Assembly (NCBI GenBank): GCA_963970005.1
Contig: CAXAMN010026384.1
Coordinates: 391,704-455,703, forward strand
Source of the DNA: Durusdinium trenchii
Taxonomy: Eukaryota > Sar > Dinophyceae > Suessiales > Symbiodiniaceae
Direction: 5' to 3'
DNA length: 64,000 nucleotides
Shown here: positions 32,908-44,499 of the stretch, piece by piece
How the letters are laid out: every line of letters starts with the position of its first letter
Position numbering within the stretch: the first letter of the stretch is position 1
Made by a program: the position numbers and the translations under genes
Notes under the pieces: model-generated
Database searches by the model: none
What the model was told of the DNA's origin: nothing
Seen by the model: the letters and a program-made list of their open reading frames with translations, nothing else

Positions 32908-33904
32908 GTGTGGAACTTTGACTTCAGATATTTCGGGAAATAAGGAGCTGCAGTAGGGTCAGTTTATGATTGTGCGCGCAGCAGCTGTCTTGGGAATGAC
33001 AGGGTGAACATTGGTTGTTCCGAGCCTTCCATGGAGCGCCAGCCTGTCCAGTGTGGCTTTGAGCGCCAAAATGGATTGAAGTGGAGCAGAAAAACAAAAG
33101 AAGGTATGTAAGGGCCTGTTTAGTTAGGCTCCCTTCAAAGACCCTTTTTAAAAGAGGCTCAAACACATTCCTTTTGTATTTTTTTCGTTTTCTCTGCTCC
33201 ACTTGGCTGCAGTCGGCAATGGATTGTCCAGGTTCACTGGGTCACTTGGCGTTCTGGAGCTTGCTTAGAGTAGCAGCGAGAGAACGTGCTCAAAAAGGAG
33301 CATAGCTCATCCATTAGCTAGGTGGTCTTCAATCCTGCATTTCTTTCGTTTTGTTGGCACAGGGGTGCGTGCACATGTTTTTTCTGCCCAGAAGCAAGGA
33401 GAGTTTTCGAACGCCGACTTAAAGCCAGTTGTTTGGTGTTTTTTGTTTGAAGGATTTGAGGACAAAAATGTTAAAAGTAAACCGTAGTCCTTATCAGACT
33501 TAAAAGTGTTTTGTTTCAAAAGCACGCTGCACTGGGCTGAGATCACACAGGCTTGGGCTGACAAGCCCCTGTATACAGGGTTTGTTGGCTTCTTAAAAGA
33601 AACACTAGAAAGTGTGGGAAAGTAAACACAGCTTTGGAGCGGTCCCAGATGCACTTGATGCCATTCATGGACCCCGAACATTGAGCTGGGAACGAAAGGA
33701 GCTGAATCTGATTCTTCTTCGTTTTGGATCATTTGAGAGTTTTGAAGTGCGCATGCATGGAGTAGCTTCCATGATGCTTCAAGTGGCTTCCATCAAGCCC
33801 TACCTATTGCCTGCCGCTGGAGGCAGCAGAACAGAAGGCAAGAGCAGTGCAGAGGGAGTCCCTTCAGGCCTGGACACCCCAAGTACCAACACTGAAACAG
33901 ACTG

Positions 33905-34010
33905 AAACAGGACGCTACTAAGGGCTCCTGGCATCGCTACTAGTAACAAGAAGCTACTAGGGGCTCCTGGCCTTACTACTACGAGCAAGGACGCTACTAG
34001 GGGCTCATGT
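33905..34010 (+). repeat. CTAGTAG minisatellite, inverted orientation
   Basis: Units such as GACGCTACTAGGGGCTC are the reverse complement of the 31.25 kb repeat (GAGC...CTAGTAGCGTC). The two arrays form a widely spaced inverted pair. Confidence 0.5.
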
Positions 34011-34128
34011 GCAGGAAACATCGATGCTTCGTCAGCACATCAAACGGGTCGAGCGAAAGTGCGCCTGCAAGCCTCCAGGAACTCCATTCTTGCCGGCATG
34101 GAATGGAATTCCCCTTGTTCTGGGTCAG

Positions 34129-35240
34129 GTACAAAGAACTGCAAAGTAATGTTTCCAAGATGCAGAAAGCCATGTCAACAATGGCGAGCCAGTTGAAGGA
34201 GGCCGAAAGCGCAGTGAGATTGAGCTAACCTTCTCATCTTCCATGGAACCAAGACGACACCATAGTAGGCCTAATAAGTTTTCTTGCATATCAGACACAT
34301 TTTGAATACGCCTTTGGACTTTGAAACTTGAGTCAACGTGCATGTGCCAAAGCAGTGTTTAATGCAGCTGTTTGTTATGTTGTTTGACGTAGAACAGCAA
34401 ACGAAACAGCATAGAATTTATGTTGTTCTCACTTCTCACCGTCTCACCCCAGGCCCGGGATGCAGCGGCAATGTTTGGAGTGGACATTCCAGTTGAAGCT
34501 GAACGCCGCCCTTCGGTGCGAACCCGCTCGTCGGTCTTTCCCAATTTCAGATTTCTATCCTGCTTTGGGTGTCTTGAAAGCAGCTCGGCCCCCCCTGCAG
34601 TTTAGTTCAGATACCGTACCTGAGCTGGTTTGTTGTCCGAAAAGGCATCACGTTTGTTATTTTCCTCAGTTGCAAGCCTGTGCAGCCCGCATTGCCAGAA
34701 ATGATGGAGTCCCAGGAGCCAATTGTATTTTGCTTAAAAAACACTTGTTTCATCTCGTCGCGTGCCTGCTCCGTTTCATTGTGTATCTTTGCACTCACTT
34801 CTTCGATGAGGAAAAGTTGTCAGTTTCGCCCCATCGCAGGTTTTTGCAATGCCGGTCACGCCTTCGCAGGCTGTGGTTTATGTGCAGCCCAAGTGTGCGG
34901 AAGTTCAAACCTTGACTGACCTTGCCAGTGCGCAGGCTGGAACTCTGACTGTTGGCAAGGACTCTTTGTCGCATGAAGTTACCATTTTACACTTCTGAAC
35001 TTGTGCAAAGCAGCGAGTGAACTTTGGTGCACAGTCAATGAGCAGCAACTGAATTGTCATTGTCCGGTGGTGAGCCAAGGCGCTTGCAGTGCCTGGACAA
35101 ACAGTCTGGTGCTTACCTGCGAAACACAACACAGTTCAACTATTGCTGGTGTTTCTCCCTCTAAGGTGGCACAAGCGCCAAGCAACCGATCATCTTTGAG
35201 CTCAGATGGAGCGCTTGGGGGCCCGGACCAAGAGAGCTGA
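34129..35240 (+). CDS. 3' part of a multi-exon gene with coiled coil
   Basis: Exons inferred from splice signals and phase. 34129-34213: YKELQSNVSKMQKAMSTMAS, coiled coil, donor GTGAGA. 34453-34515: ARDAAAMFGVDIPVEAERRP, acceptor CACCCCAG, donor GTGCGA, phase 0 to 0. 34670-about 34705: LQACAARIARNDG, acceptor TTTTCCTCAG. 34840-about 34974: VFAMPVTPSQAVVYVQPKCA. 35166-35240: VAQAPSNRSSLSSDGALGG with TGA at 35238. The 5' exons are uncertain (32.4-32.9 kb candidates). No domain recognised beyond the coiled coil. Confidence 0.5.
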
Positions 35241-35244
35241 TTCC

Positions 35245-37040
35245 TGCCAAACGTATTCCAACTCAAGTCCCAGGGAAAAAGGACAATTCCTGAATCTATT
35301 GAAGCAGTATTCAACAAGAATATACAGCCTGCCTTTCTTTCCACATTGATTCCAAGTTTCGCCTGGATTTATCACTTTCGCTTTGAGGCTCTTCGACTTG
35401 TCTCAGAGCGTTGCTTTGGCTCAGCGAGGTCGTGCCGGAAACGAATCAAAGGCACTCCAGCACTCCCCAGTTGGGCGAGGTAAAGGACTAATTGGGGCGT
35501 GAAATGCGACTAAAACGCCCACGGCCATGGCCAGAAACCAACATTTTGCAATACATTTTAAGCATTCACAGCGATCAGGCCGTGCAATCGCCCAACATTG
35601 CAGCTTCGACATACAAAATGCTGGGTGTAAGTGTAGAGGCATTAAGCAGAGTCCAAGACAGTAAGCCCAGTGCAAGGGGTATTTCGTTGGTCCCAGTGAT
35701 AAGCGCGCAGTGAACCTGCACACCACGCTGGGTCTGTCATTTCCTGTACAGGCTTGCTGCTTGCTTTTAGATTCATTCTATGCACTTCCTGCCATGAACG
35801 AAGAAAAGCAAGACAGGAAGCAAGGAAGCTAACTTGCTAAGCAGGACGACAACAAAATGCAAAGGTACAAGGAAGACCAGAGCAGGAAGCTACGCGCCAG
35901 ACAAAATAGAACAGAACAAAACAATGAAGCTTGCCACCAAAATGCAAAGGATGCTTCAAGACCTGTGACCACAAGATCCTAGTACCCCTGAATAACAATA
36001 TTGAGAAAAAGCAGCAGAGGAACGATGGAAACACAGACGTTCAGAAGACTTGGTGAAGTTCACAACAGTTTTCAGGGTGTCCCTGAACGTAAACCAATCG
36101 AAAGCTAAATAAACCCAACCCATCGAAGGCATCAAAAAGGCCACAAGAACACTCTTGGGACTTTCCTGACGATTTAGGTCTGTAAATCAGTTATTTTTCG
36201 GTATTCATCCCAACTAAAGCCTTCACGAAATGCAGTTGCCTTTCTTGAATTACTATCACAAACTGCTTTCTGGCTTTCTTATCATTGGAGCTGCGACCAA
36301 ATGACAATCCAAGAGTAAATCAATATTATTGGGGGACGTCCCTTTTTGCTTTGCTTTTCTGCTCCCCACTCAGAGTCCTCAAGTCTTGAATGGAGTTCAA
36401 GGTGCCTTCTCCCTCTCCCACTCCCCTTTCTTTGCTGAAAGCAGAAGGGTGGGTTTTTCCGTAGAACTGCCTCCTGCTCGCTTTTTCTCGGTTGTTTGCT
36501 CCAGTCAAATTTATCATTTAGCGATCGAAGGCTGAAGACATAGGAATTGAATTGATTTACGTAAGTGCTCGTCCGTCATGAGGTCCTGGTTGCGTTCCGC
36601 CCCTCTTCGGCGACGACACCTTGGAATTGTTGGCCGACCAGAAGCAACTGGACGAGGTGACTAGTTTTTGTTTGGACCAAAGAGACAGCAATTGATGATA
36701 TAGGTGTTCTTGCTTCACTAAATATCTTCAACCACTACCGCTGCCGTCCTAAGTCTTGTGCGGGATGAGTTGGAGTAGACTTAGGGTAGACTTGTCAAAA
36801 CCTGTATAAATGAAACAGCTCTTAGGAGCGATGAAGAAAAAAGTGAAGGTTTCTTTCTTTTCCTCATCCCTCCCAACGCCTCCTAGATTCGTTCTCATCA
36901 TCCCTCCTAGGAGCATCCCAGTAGGAGGAAAAGCCGTGAAGTCGAGAGCACAAGTGGTACTACCTAGGTAGGAGGGTTGTGGCCACAGGACAAACGATCA
37001 CAACATTTCACTTCAAGATGCGTTTAAATTTTTTCACTGA
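35245..37040. other. No supported gene
   Basis: No exon with both splice support and coding character was found. A short repeat of CCTCCTAG/CTAGGAGG words occurs at 36875-36970. Confidence 0.4.
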
Positions 37041-37049
37041 TTTGTTCAG

Positions 37050-37851
37050 ATGGACAACGAGATCTATGAGCCTTTGAACCAGTTTGACCCAGATCTCAGG
37101 GACCTCATGATGGATTGCATCACAGAGAAGGAGCGCTTGCTTGTGCAGCTCTTGCATTGTGATCTGACATTTTTTCATGCATGTTCGACTCTTGCGCCGC
37201 ATTCTTCTAGGTTCGCCGAATTTTGTCTTTGGACCCTTCCAAGTACAAGAATGGTAGATTGCCATTTGGTTTGAAGCCAGACAAGGCAAGAAAGATCGTG
37301 CCACAACGGTGTGCATTCTTCCGAAACGAACAGACTTCTTCGCTTTTTGTTTTTTGGGCAAATGTATCCACTCATGAAGCTATGGTTGACCAAATAGGAC
37401 ATAAAACAATATATAGCAACAGATTCTACATCAAAGATGCGCGTTGGGCAATTGGGCAATGTATTGCTAAGAGTTGCGGTTTCAACTCTGCGCGCGGACA
37501 GGGTATTACCCTGGGCGGTGAAGTTGACTTGGAGGCACACAGTCCAGTGCATGGTCAGACCTAAGCTGTAACACGCTTCTGGAGATTTGTGGAGAACAGT
37601 GAAGACCAGGAGGAGTTGGAAAAGCTCCGAGAGATCATTGAACGTCTTAAAGAAGAAAACGAGCAGCTGACTCGGCAATTGGAGGTGCTCCTCTACTGTG
37701 TGCTTTGTACTGTTCAGTGCTTTTGACTCTTTAGATAGTGTAGATTGACTATGCTTGCCTTACAAACATTTCAAGAGTAGAACCTGTCCAGGCTGCCAGG
37801 GCCGCTTCAGAAAGATGGAAGAGCAAATTCATGGAGCTCAAGGAAAGTCAG
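37050..37851 (+). CDS. 5' exons of a coiled-coil protein gene
   Basis: 37050-37142 begins with ATG directly after TTTGTTCAG and reads MDNEIYEPLNQFDPDLRDLM, with donor GTGCAG. 37211-37285 (acceptor CTTCTAG, donor GCAAGA) reads VRRILSLDPSKYKNGRLPFG and joins in phase 0. About 37585-37684 reads ENSEDQEELEKLREIIERLK then EENEQLTRQLE, a strong heptad coiled coil with donor GTGCTC. 37792-37851 (acceptor CCTGTCCAG, donor GTAGAT) reads AARAASERWKSKFMELKESQ. The third exon's acceptor is unresolved. The next intron holds the triplet-repeat block. It may continue into the coiled-coil exons at 45.4 kb, but that is not shown. Confidence 0.52.
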
Positions 37852-37889
37852 GTAGATCCACCGAAGGCAAGTTGCAAAGTCAGCTTGCT

Positions 37890-37906
37890 AACTACTACTA
37901 CTACTA

Positions 37907-37938
<32 letters not shown>

Positions 37939-38562
37939 ACGACTACGACTACGACTACGACTACGACTACGGCTACTACTACTACCACCACTACTACTAG
38001 TACTACCACCACCACCACCACTTCTACTACTACTACTACTACCACTACCACTACTACTACTACTACTACGACTACTACTACTACTACTACTCCTACTGCT
38101 ACTGCTACTGCTACTGCTACTGCTACTCCTACTACTACTACTACTACCACTACCACTACCACTACCACTACCACTACCACTACCACTACCACTACCACTA
38201 CCACTACCACGACGACGACCACGACCACGACCACGACTACTACTACTACTACTACTACTACTACCCCTACCCCCTGCTACTGCTACTGCTTCTGCTACTA
38301 CTACTGCTACCACTACTACCACTACTACTAGTAGTAGTAGTAGTAGTAGTAGTTCTACCACTACTACTACTACTACTACTGCTACTGCTACTGCTACTGC
38401 TACTGCAGTGTAGTAGTAGTAGCAGCAGTAGCAGTAGCAGTAGCAGTAGCAGTAGCAGTAGCAGCAGCAGGAGTGGTAGTAGTAGTGTAGTAGTAGTAGC
38501 AGCAGCAGCAGTAGTAGCAGTAGTAGCAGTAGTAGCAGTAGTAGTAGTAGTAGTACGTACTA
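37890..38562. repeat. Compound triplet repeat, (CTA/CGA/CCA)n then (TAG/CAG)n
   Basis: A ~670 bp array of trinucleotides. (CTA)n, (CGA)n, (CCA)n and (TGC)n blocks occupy 37890-38325; the complementary-type (TAG)n and (CAG)n follow from about 38330. Junctions at 38325-38335 (ACTACTAGTAGT) and 38400-38415 (CTACTGCAGTG) are palindromic. Long poly-Thr, poly-Val and Ser/Arg frames on both strands are artefacts of the repeat. Confidence 0.9.
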
Positions 38563-38564
38563 CT

Positions 38565-39840
38565 ACCTTCTGGGACTTAAAGGGATCTAGGTCGGCCAAC
38601 ACAAACGCTCTTCATTTTGACCTCAGGTTTTCTTCCACTACACATGACTAAATATGACCACTGGAAGCAAGACATCTCCTTTCAACGCCCGCAAGTTCCA
38701 GGTGGCGACCAAAGTTGAGGTTGCTGAACCGCCATCTGCGTACCTTGGAGTGCACAGACAAGAAATGTGTGCATGTGCGCAACGTCAGAAGTGTCAAACT
38801 CTCGGGGCATTAGAACACGACGAATCTAACCAAGTCCAGGCAGTACTCCCTTTAAGCACTTGTTTTTTTATACTTGCTTTCTAATGCAAATTTGTTGCAG
38901 GTTTGCCCTCCCGACCGATCATGCTGAGCAGCCCAAACTGTCAAAACTTTGCAAGGATTCCACACGAACCTGCACAATTCTTGTTTTCTCACAGCCAGTT
39001 TGTCCCACTTTCGTTTGTAGAGGTCGGAGTTCCGTTCAGTCAAGTGGTTTTGACCATAATGGCTGGAAACAAATACCTTTTTGTTTGGTGGAAATTGCCT
39101 GGAGAAGCTATGACATGATTGGTTAGAGGAGGATGAGTGAGGATCACATGGAGGACGTGCGACACAGGCCTTTGTTATTTCCATTAGGCTAGCAAAGACC
39201 AAAAAAGACTTCTGAAATGGATGTTGATGGTAAGACCACCATGTTGCTCCATTTGCAGGGGATCAGCCAAATAGAGTCCGTATCGGAACGCTTCATTCTA
39301 AAGGTTCAAACTCCATGGAGATGATGTCAAGCAGCATTTGCTCGCTACTGGGACGCCCACAAAATTGACATACTCATATTGCAATTCCTCGCAACCAACC
39401 GCACTGAGGTCTTAGGAGACTATAGGTGTATTTTCATTTCTTTACGCGTGACTCATGGCCAAAGGAAGAGAGAAGACGCAGTAAATGGATGGGGGGAAGC
39501 ATCGTGCGACCGATAGGTGGTCACTAGACTTGCACACTTTCTGTCAGCTTTGCTGGGCATGGGTGCTCTCGTGCCGAAGGGTTCACCTAAAATGAAGTGC
39601 AGCAGCGGTATGAGCTGGAGAACCACCATTTCCACATGCTAAAGATCTTGCTTGGTGGTTGCGCAGCTCATCGTTCGAAGTGCGACCCTACATGTTTGCG
39701 CTGCATACTTTGGGAGAGGACAGGCTACAAGAATCTGGATTTCCGCACTGCCGACCTACAACCATGTGGAATCAGCTTCCTTCGTAAGGATGCCCCAAAG
39801 CAATGTTCTTGTAAAGCTGACCGACGTTTCATCTTCCTCT
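38565..39840. other. Mostly non-coding; weak exon candidates
   Basis: 38683-38840 (FQVATKVEVAEPPSAYLGVH) and 39601-39840 (QQRYELENHHFHMLKILLGG, after an AAGTGCAG acceptor) are open and could be exons. Neither has a donor or phase support. Confidence 0.25.
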
Positions 39841-40143
39841 GAAGTGTGAATTTGCAGTGGGTGCTCGACTTTGCATCGGTCATCTCGGACCTTTCTTCCC
39901 GAGCGTCTTGCCCTGTTCACTGCTCGGCCAGCAACTGGCTTCCTTCTCGGCTCTCTCTGCGCCTGTTTCTTGGGCTTATCATTTCGCCTCTTTGCTGGTC
40001 ACCTCCGGCTCGCCACCCTTCCCTTTTCCTCGAGACCGTTCCGGAACTTTGGACAGAAGGGCGCGGCTTGCTGGATACGTGGATTAGTGAGTGAGCTTGC
40101 CTATTTCCAAGGACGACGTTGATCAGCTTATATTATTGGTGCA

Positions 40144-42170
40144 TTGAATCGCCTTAGTTTGGCTTCAGAGAGATCTTCACCTCCGGCCTCTTCATCGACA
40201 CAGTCTCAGGTGGTATCGATTGCTGGGTGGGAGCTTGAACCTTCCTCTGAGTACAGCTGGACTCCCGCAGAATCTTTGAGGATGGCCCACAGCCTGCTTC
40301 AGGCAAGTTGTCGTCGGCAGCTGGTGATCCAAAAGATCGTGTTGTCAGAGCTTGGAGGGCAGGCTTTTGGGCTTGGGCATCGGTGGCTTCTCATATCGCC
40401 TACTCCAGGGCTGAAGCCATTTCGCTCTCAGACACTCAGTGGATTGTCATCAACCATCCTCGAGCTTCTGGCCCGATTCGTGTGAGAAAGTTGGCAGACC
40501 TTCGTCAGTTGTTGGCTTCCATTCGTCTGGGGCACGAAGAGCCAGCCTTTCAGGCATTTGCATCGTTGACAGAAGTTCAGGTTTTCTGCGCCGCGTACGG
40601 CATTGATACACCTCCGTTGTATCAATGCAGCGCGCAGAAGTGAAGTTTATGGTGGAGAGAAATGACTTCTCACTGATGGTCATCACTCTCACTCCACCTG
40701 TGGTTGAACCAGTGATTGAGCTTTTTGAAATACCACTACTGCCTCGAGAGGGCGGCTTCCTAGTGGTGATCCCTCACAGAGCATTGGATGAGAGCCTGAT
40801 CAGTGATGGGGAGGCGCCTGAGATGTCTCCTAGTTGGCTTGGTGTGGGCACGATTCAAACAGTCCCTATGGTGAGGAGGACGAGTCAGGAGCGCCTGCTG
40901 GTCTGGGCCTGTCGTGCTCATTGATGTGACAGATGAGATCCTTTTCTACTGCACGGCCTATGACCCTGTTACAGATGGAGACCATGATATCATGCCCTAT
41001 AATGCAGAGCATCTTGCGGTACAGATGGGGCAGCGGATCTTTATTCGGCTCAAGAAGACCCGGAAGCCTCTGCCAAGAAATCCTCTCCACCCAAGAAGCC
41101 TCCGGCAGCTTCGAAGAGGGTCACCAATGCGGCTTTGCTGGAACAGATGAATGTCCTGGTTGCCCAAGTCCAGGACCTTGCGGCCAGACAAGAAGTTTTG
41201 GAGAAGAAGGGGGTCAAGTCTACAGAACCTGTCGGCGCTGCTACCGCACCCTCCGCTGGCAATGTCGACAAATTACCGGCGGTGTCCGACGGGCTCGCTT
41301 TCGCGGCTGGCCCTCCTTTAGACGCGCCAAAGGCTTTGAACTTGATCGGACCTCCTCCAAGGACCAGAATGAATCAGGCTCAGTTGAACGCTGCTCTGCC
41401 ACCTCCAGCTCCCGAAGAACCAGGCGCCCTGATGATGGGGGCAGATCATGGTGGCGATCCTCAGGGGAGCATTGTGAATGCTTTGAGTCACCAATCGAAT
41501 GCCCTTACAGCTCTTGTTGCCCATCTTGCCAGTCAAGCAGGGGACCCTCACAAACTTGCAACCAGGCTTCATGAGCTCCTCGTCGATGAAGGTTGTGCGG
41601 AGAAGGGAAAAATTGCAGGGGGAGCTAGCCAGCTCCTCAATGCAGCAGATCCACCTGAAGCTCCATCCCGGCCGCATCCTGCCAAAGACAGTAGAGGAGG
41701 TCGGGAATTCAGCCATGTTGGAGTACCTCACAAAGTCGGGCGGCTATCGCAAGCAGAAGTCGCTTGGTCTCATGCAGTGGATTCTAGCTCATGCTATAGG
41801 AGGTCATCGCTTTGTTGGCGATGACCATCGAACAAGCTAACTACAACAACGGCGATTGCGCTGTTGCCTTTCTGATCAGCTTCCACGAAGAAGCGCCTTT
41901 TCAACTTTTTCAAGAGCGAACAGCTGCTATCACGAGTACTGGAAGGCCTTTCAGTCCTTTGATTCCTCCCACATGGACAGCTACAACGTTGAGATATATA
42001 AGGGATATGGAAATCCTCGCAAACAAGAAGCCGGACCCCCAAAAGGGAGGAAATCCAAATGCAGATCCAGTATCTTCACAGGGGGCTCACTCAGAGTCTC
42101 CAGAAATAAACCCAAGTTCCCAAAGCGCTCGAAGCATGGGCAAGAGGGCGACAAGTGACACAGGATGATT
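40144..42170 (+). pseudogene. Retroelement gag-like N-terminal ORF, frameshifted
   Basis: Coding remains over several frames, in the order of a retroelement family I associate with dinoflagellate genomes. 40200-40300 has AGWELEPSSEYSWTPAESLR. 40308-40643 has DPKDRVVRAWRAGFWAWASV. 40930-41100 has VTDEILFYCTAYDPVTDGDH. 41135-41560 has NVLVAQVQDLAARQEVLEKK, an Ala/Pro-rich linker and NALTALVAHLASQAGD. 41590-41800 (other frame) has REKLQGELASSSMQQIHLKL and GGYRKQKSLGLMQWILAHAI. 41815-42060 has TIEQANYNNGDCAVAFLISF and RYIRDMEILANKKPD. At least five frame changes. It probably belongs with the tyrosine-recombinase fragment at 44.5 kb. Confidence 0.6.
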
Positions 42171-42260
42171 GCTGTGTGAGGTCAGAATGCCGGTGAGGAC
42201 TACATCATCTTCCCCAAGAAGCTTGTTGAGCCTATAGCGACCCCGGAATAGATAGAAACG

Positions 42261-42301
42261 CGTTTCAAGACCCGGCAACCACGATGCCGGGTCTTGAAAC
42301 G
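42261..42301. repeat. Perfect 17-bp hairpin
   Basis: CGTTTCAAGACCCGGCA (42261-42277), a 7-base loop, then its exact reverse complement (42285-42301). The right arm is repeated once more at 42320-42336. Confidence 0.85.
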
Positions 42302-42843
42302 ACTCGTAGGATTTTGGAGTGCCGGGTCTTGAAACGAAGCACTTTGGCGGGCCCGGCCCCGCAACTTTTCTATCTACTGTATCCCTGTGGTGGCTGCCAG
42401 CTTTTGCTGGTCTCGGCTGGTCATTTTGCCGTTGCCTGCTTGTGTTTGGGAACACAACAGCTTAAAAACTAAGGAGAAACAGGCAAACAAGAAGGGTAGA
42501 AAGGGAAGGAATGCCGGAAGCGGGGAAGGAAGGAGTCAGGGAACAGGAGAAGAGAGGCAGGAGAAAGGGATAAAGGAAGAGAAATAGGGAGGAAAAGAGG
42601 AGGAGGAAGGGACAGGTCAGGTTATCCATGTGCACCTGGGTAAACACTCCTTCAAGGGACTTTTCTATCTATTGTACCCACCTGCTGTTTTCAAGCATGT
42701 CTGTCCGGTTCCTTTGTTGTTGCAAATTGCATTCTCATTCAGATTAAGCTTCAGAATTTGTATAAATCGCTGACTAAAAATGATCACGTTGAATACTTTT
42801 TGTGTCGGAAGCAGGGACCTTTAGAGAAACAGTATACAAAGCA

Positions 42844-42951
42844 CTTTTCTATCTATTGTATCCTCCTGCTGTTTTCAAGCATGTCCATACGCAAGGTTTC
42901 TTTGTTGTTGCGCATCTCATTGTAAATAGCAGGGGTACAGTAAACACTCCT
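42844..42951 (+). mobile_element. MITE copy, right end damaged
   Basis: Left end CTTTTCTATCTATTGTATCC, centre CATGTCCATACGCAAGGTTT and TGTAAATAGCAGGGG; the right inverted end is degraded after GGGTACAGTA. Confidence 0.5.
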
Positions 42952-43167
42952 GTAAGGGACTTTTCTATCTATTGTATCCCCCTGCTGTTTTCAATCATGT
43001 TTGTCCGGTCTATGCGACTTGAGGTTCCTTTATTGTTGCAAATTGCATTCTCATTCAGATTAAGCTTCAGATTTTGTATAAATCGCTGACTAAACAATGA
43101 TGATTTTGAACGCTTTTGTGTCAGAAGCAGAGCCCCCTCAGAGAAACAGTATATAGTATACAAAGAA

Positions 43168-43280
43168 CTTTTCCATCTATTGTAATCACCTCCCTCCTAT
43201 TTACAAGCATGTCCATACGTCAGGTTTCTTTGTTGTTGCGCATCTCATTGTAAATAGCAGGGGGGTACGGTAGATAGAAA
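43168..43280 (+). mobile_element. MITE copy, about 113 bp
   Basis: Left end CTTTTCCATCTATTGTAATC, right end TGTAAATAGCAGGGGGGTAC then GGTAGATAGAAA; the ends are inverted relative to each other. The centre is shared with the other copies. Confidence 0.6.
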
Positions 43281-43634
43281 CAGAGAAAAGGATATACTAT
43301 ATGTCTATATATATATATAGAGGAAAAGAGGAAGAGAGAGAGAGAGAGGAGGAGGGAGGGACAGGTCAGGTTATCCATATATAGGCCACTCCCCTGCTGT
43401 TTTCAAGCATGTCCATTTAGCAAGGCCGCACGGTAGATAGAATCTTTCCTGCGGCAACAGTATGCTGGCAGAAACCATGTTCTAGACGCAATGATAAACA
43501 TCATTCAAATTACATAGTGACTTGAATAAAATCAATCCGTCAGATTTTGTATAAATCGCTGACTAAAAAATGTTCATTTTGAATACTTTTTGTGTTGGAA
43601 GCAGGGATCCCCAGAGATACACTGCTACAAGTAA

Positions 43635-43742
43635 CTTTTCTATCTACTGTATCCCCCTGCTATTTTCAGGCATGTCCATACGTTAGGTTTCTTTGTTGTT
43701 GCACATCTCATTGTAAATAGCAGGGGGGATACGGTATATAAA
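43635..43742 (+). mobile_element. MITE copy, about 108 bp
   Basis: Left end CTTTTCTATCTACTGTATCC + CCCTGCTATTT and right end AAATAGCAGGGGGGATACGG are imperfect inverted repeats of ~30 bp with a short unique centre. Confidence 0.6.
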
Positions 43743-43925
43743 CATAAACAGAGAACAGGATAAGGGAGGATAAATAGGGAGGAAACAAGGAAGAGAGAAA
43801 GAGGAGGAGGGAGGGACAGGTCAGGTTATCCATGACAAACCCACCACACCCACCATACAAAACACAAGCAGAAACGGACAAAAGGTAAACGCTAGATTTT
43901 TTGTAGCCCTTTAGTTTAAATGTAA

Positions 43926-43990
43926 ACAGCAGGGGGATACAGTAGATAGAAAAGTTGGGCAACTTTTCTATCTATTGTTTCCCCCAGCTG
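43926..43990. repeat. Head-to-head MITE ends forming a near-perfect palindrome
   Basis: CAGGGGGATACAGTAGATAG + AAAAGTTG is followed almost directly by CAACTTTTCTATCTATTG + TTTCCCCC. The arms are about 28 bp with two or three mismatches and a 2-3 base centre. Confidence 0.75.
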
Positions 43991-44070
43991 GTAGCGGCAA
44001 ATGTGCCCTCTTTTGGGATTTGTTCGGCTTCAACATAACATAATTCATCGGGTCACTTTGAGACCTGCAA

Positions 44071-44202
44071 CTTTTCTATCTATTGTTTCGTGCTGTTATT
44101 TACAGCAAATTTGCACATCGAGGTCACCTTGATTTATCAAGGTTTTTACTGACGGAGGTGCGTTTCACTGTAAATAACAGCGCGATACAGTAGATAGAAA
44201 AG
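44071..44202 (+). mobile_element. MITE, about 132 bp, 38-bp terminal inverted repeats
   Basis: Left end CTTTTCTATCTATTGTTTCG + TGCTGTTATTTACAG and right end CTGTAAATAACAGCGCGATA + CAGTAGATAGAAAAG are inverted copies. The internal 55 bp is unrelated to the other MITEs, so it is a second subfamily. Confidence 0.68.
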
Positions 44203-44499
44203 CTGGCCCATATACCATCATATGCGCGCAATCCTACGAGTCACTTTGAAAACGAAACTTTTCTATCTATTCCGGGGTCGCTATAAGGATGGTGACTGCG
44301 ACCTACATGTTTTGGCGGGCGTTCCGCCTATTTTGACCTTTTGGAAGTGGTGCTCTTGCCTAGTTCAAAATGTGCTTCGCACCCGGACACCATTTGCTGC
44401 ATTTTTGAACTCCACTTTGCATTTGCATCGAAGTTCTTGTACTTCGACATCGCCGCTTATCCCTGTTCCAGTTCCCACCACAGGGATCTTTTGCAGGAT

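Larger units (their letters stand above)
42656..43634 (+). repeat. About 300-bp tandem repeat, three partial copies
   Basis: The segment with TTGCAAATTGCATTCTCATT, CAGATTAAGCTTCAGA and TTTGTATAAATCGCTGACTA recurs at 42720-42840 and 43035-43165, and in part (from GATTTTGTATAAATCG) at 43540-43634. Each is followed by a CTTTTCTATCTA end. It looks like amplification between neighbouring MITE copies. Confidence 0.65.
42233..44285. mobile_element. MITE-rich insertion bounded by 26-bp inverted repeats
   Basis: 42233-42258 and 44260-44285 are perfect inverted repeats (left arm TATAGCGACCCCGG + AATAGATAGAAA). Inside lie several short elements sharing the end CTTTTCTATCTA(T/C)TGTAT; these are listed separately. 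The block separates the gag-like remains at 40.1-42.2 kb from the tyrosine-recombinase remains at 44.5 kb. No transposase ORF is present, so it is non-autonomous. Confidence 0.65.

Noticed and set aside
37831-38602. Long poly-Thr, poly-Val and Ser/Arg-rich open frames on both strands
   Set aside because: They are translations of the trinucleotide repeat in every frame; length comes from the repeat, not from selection.
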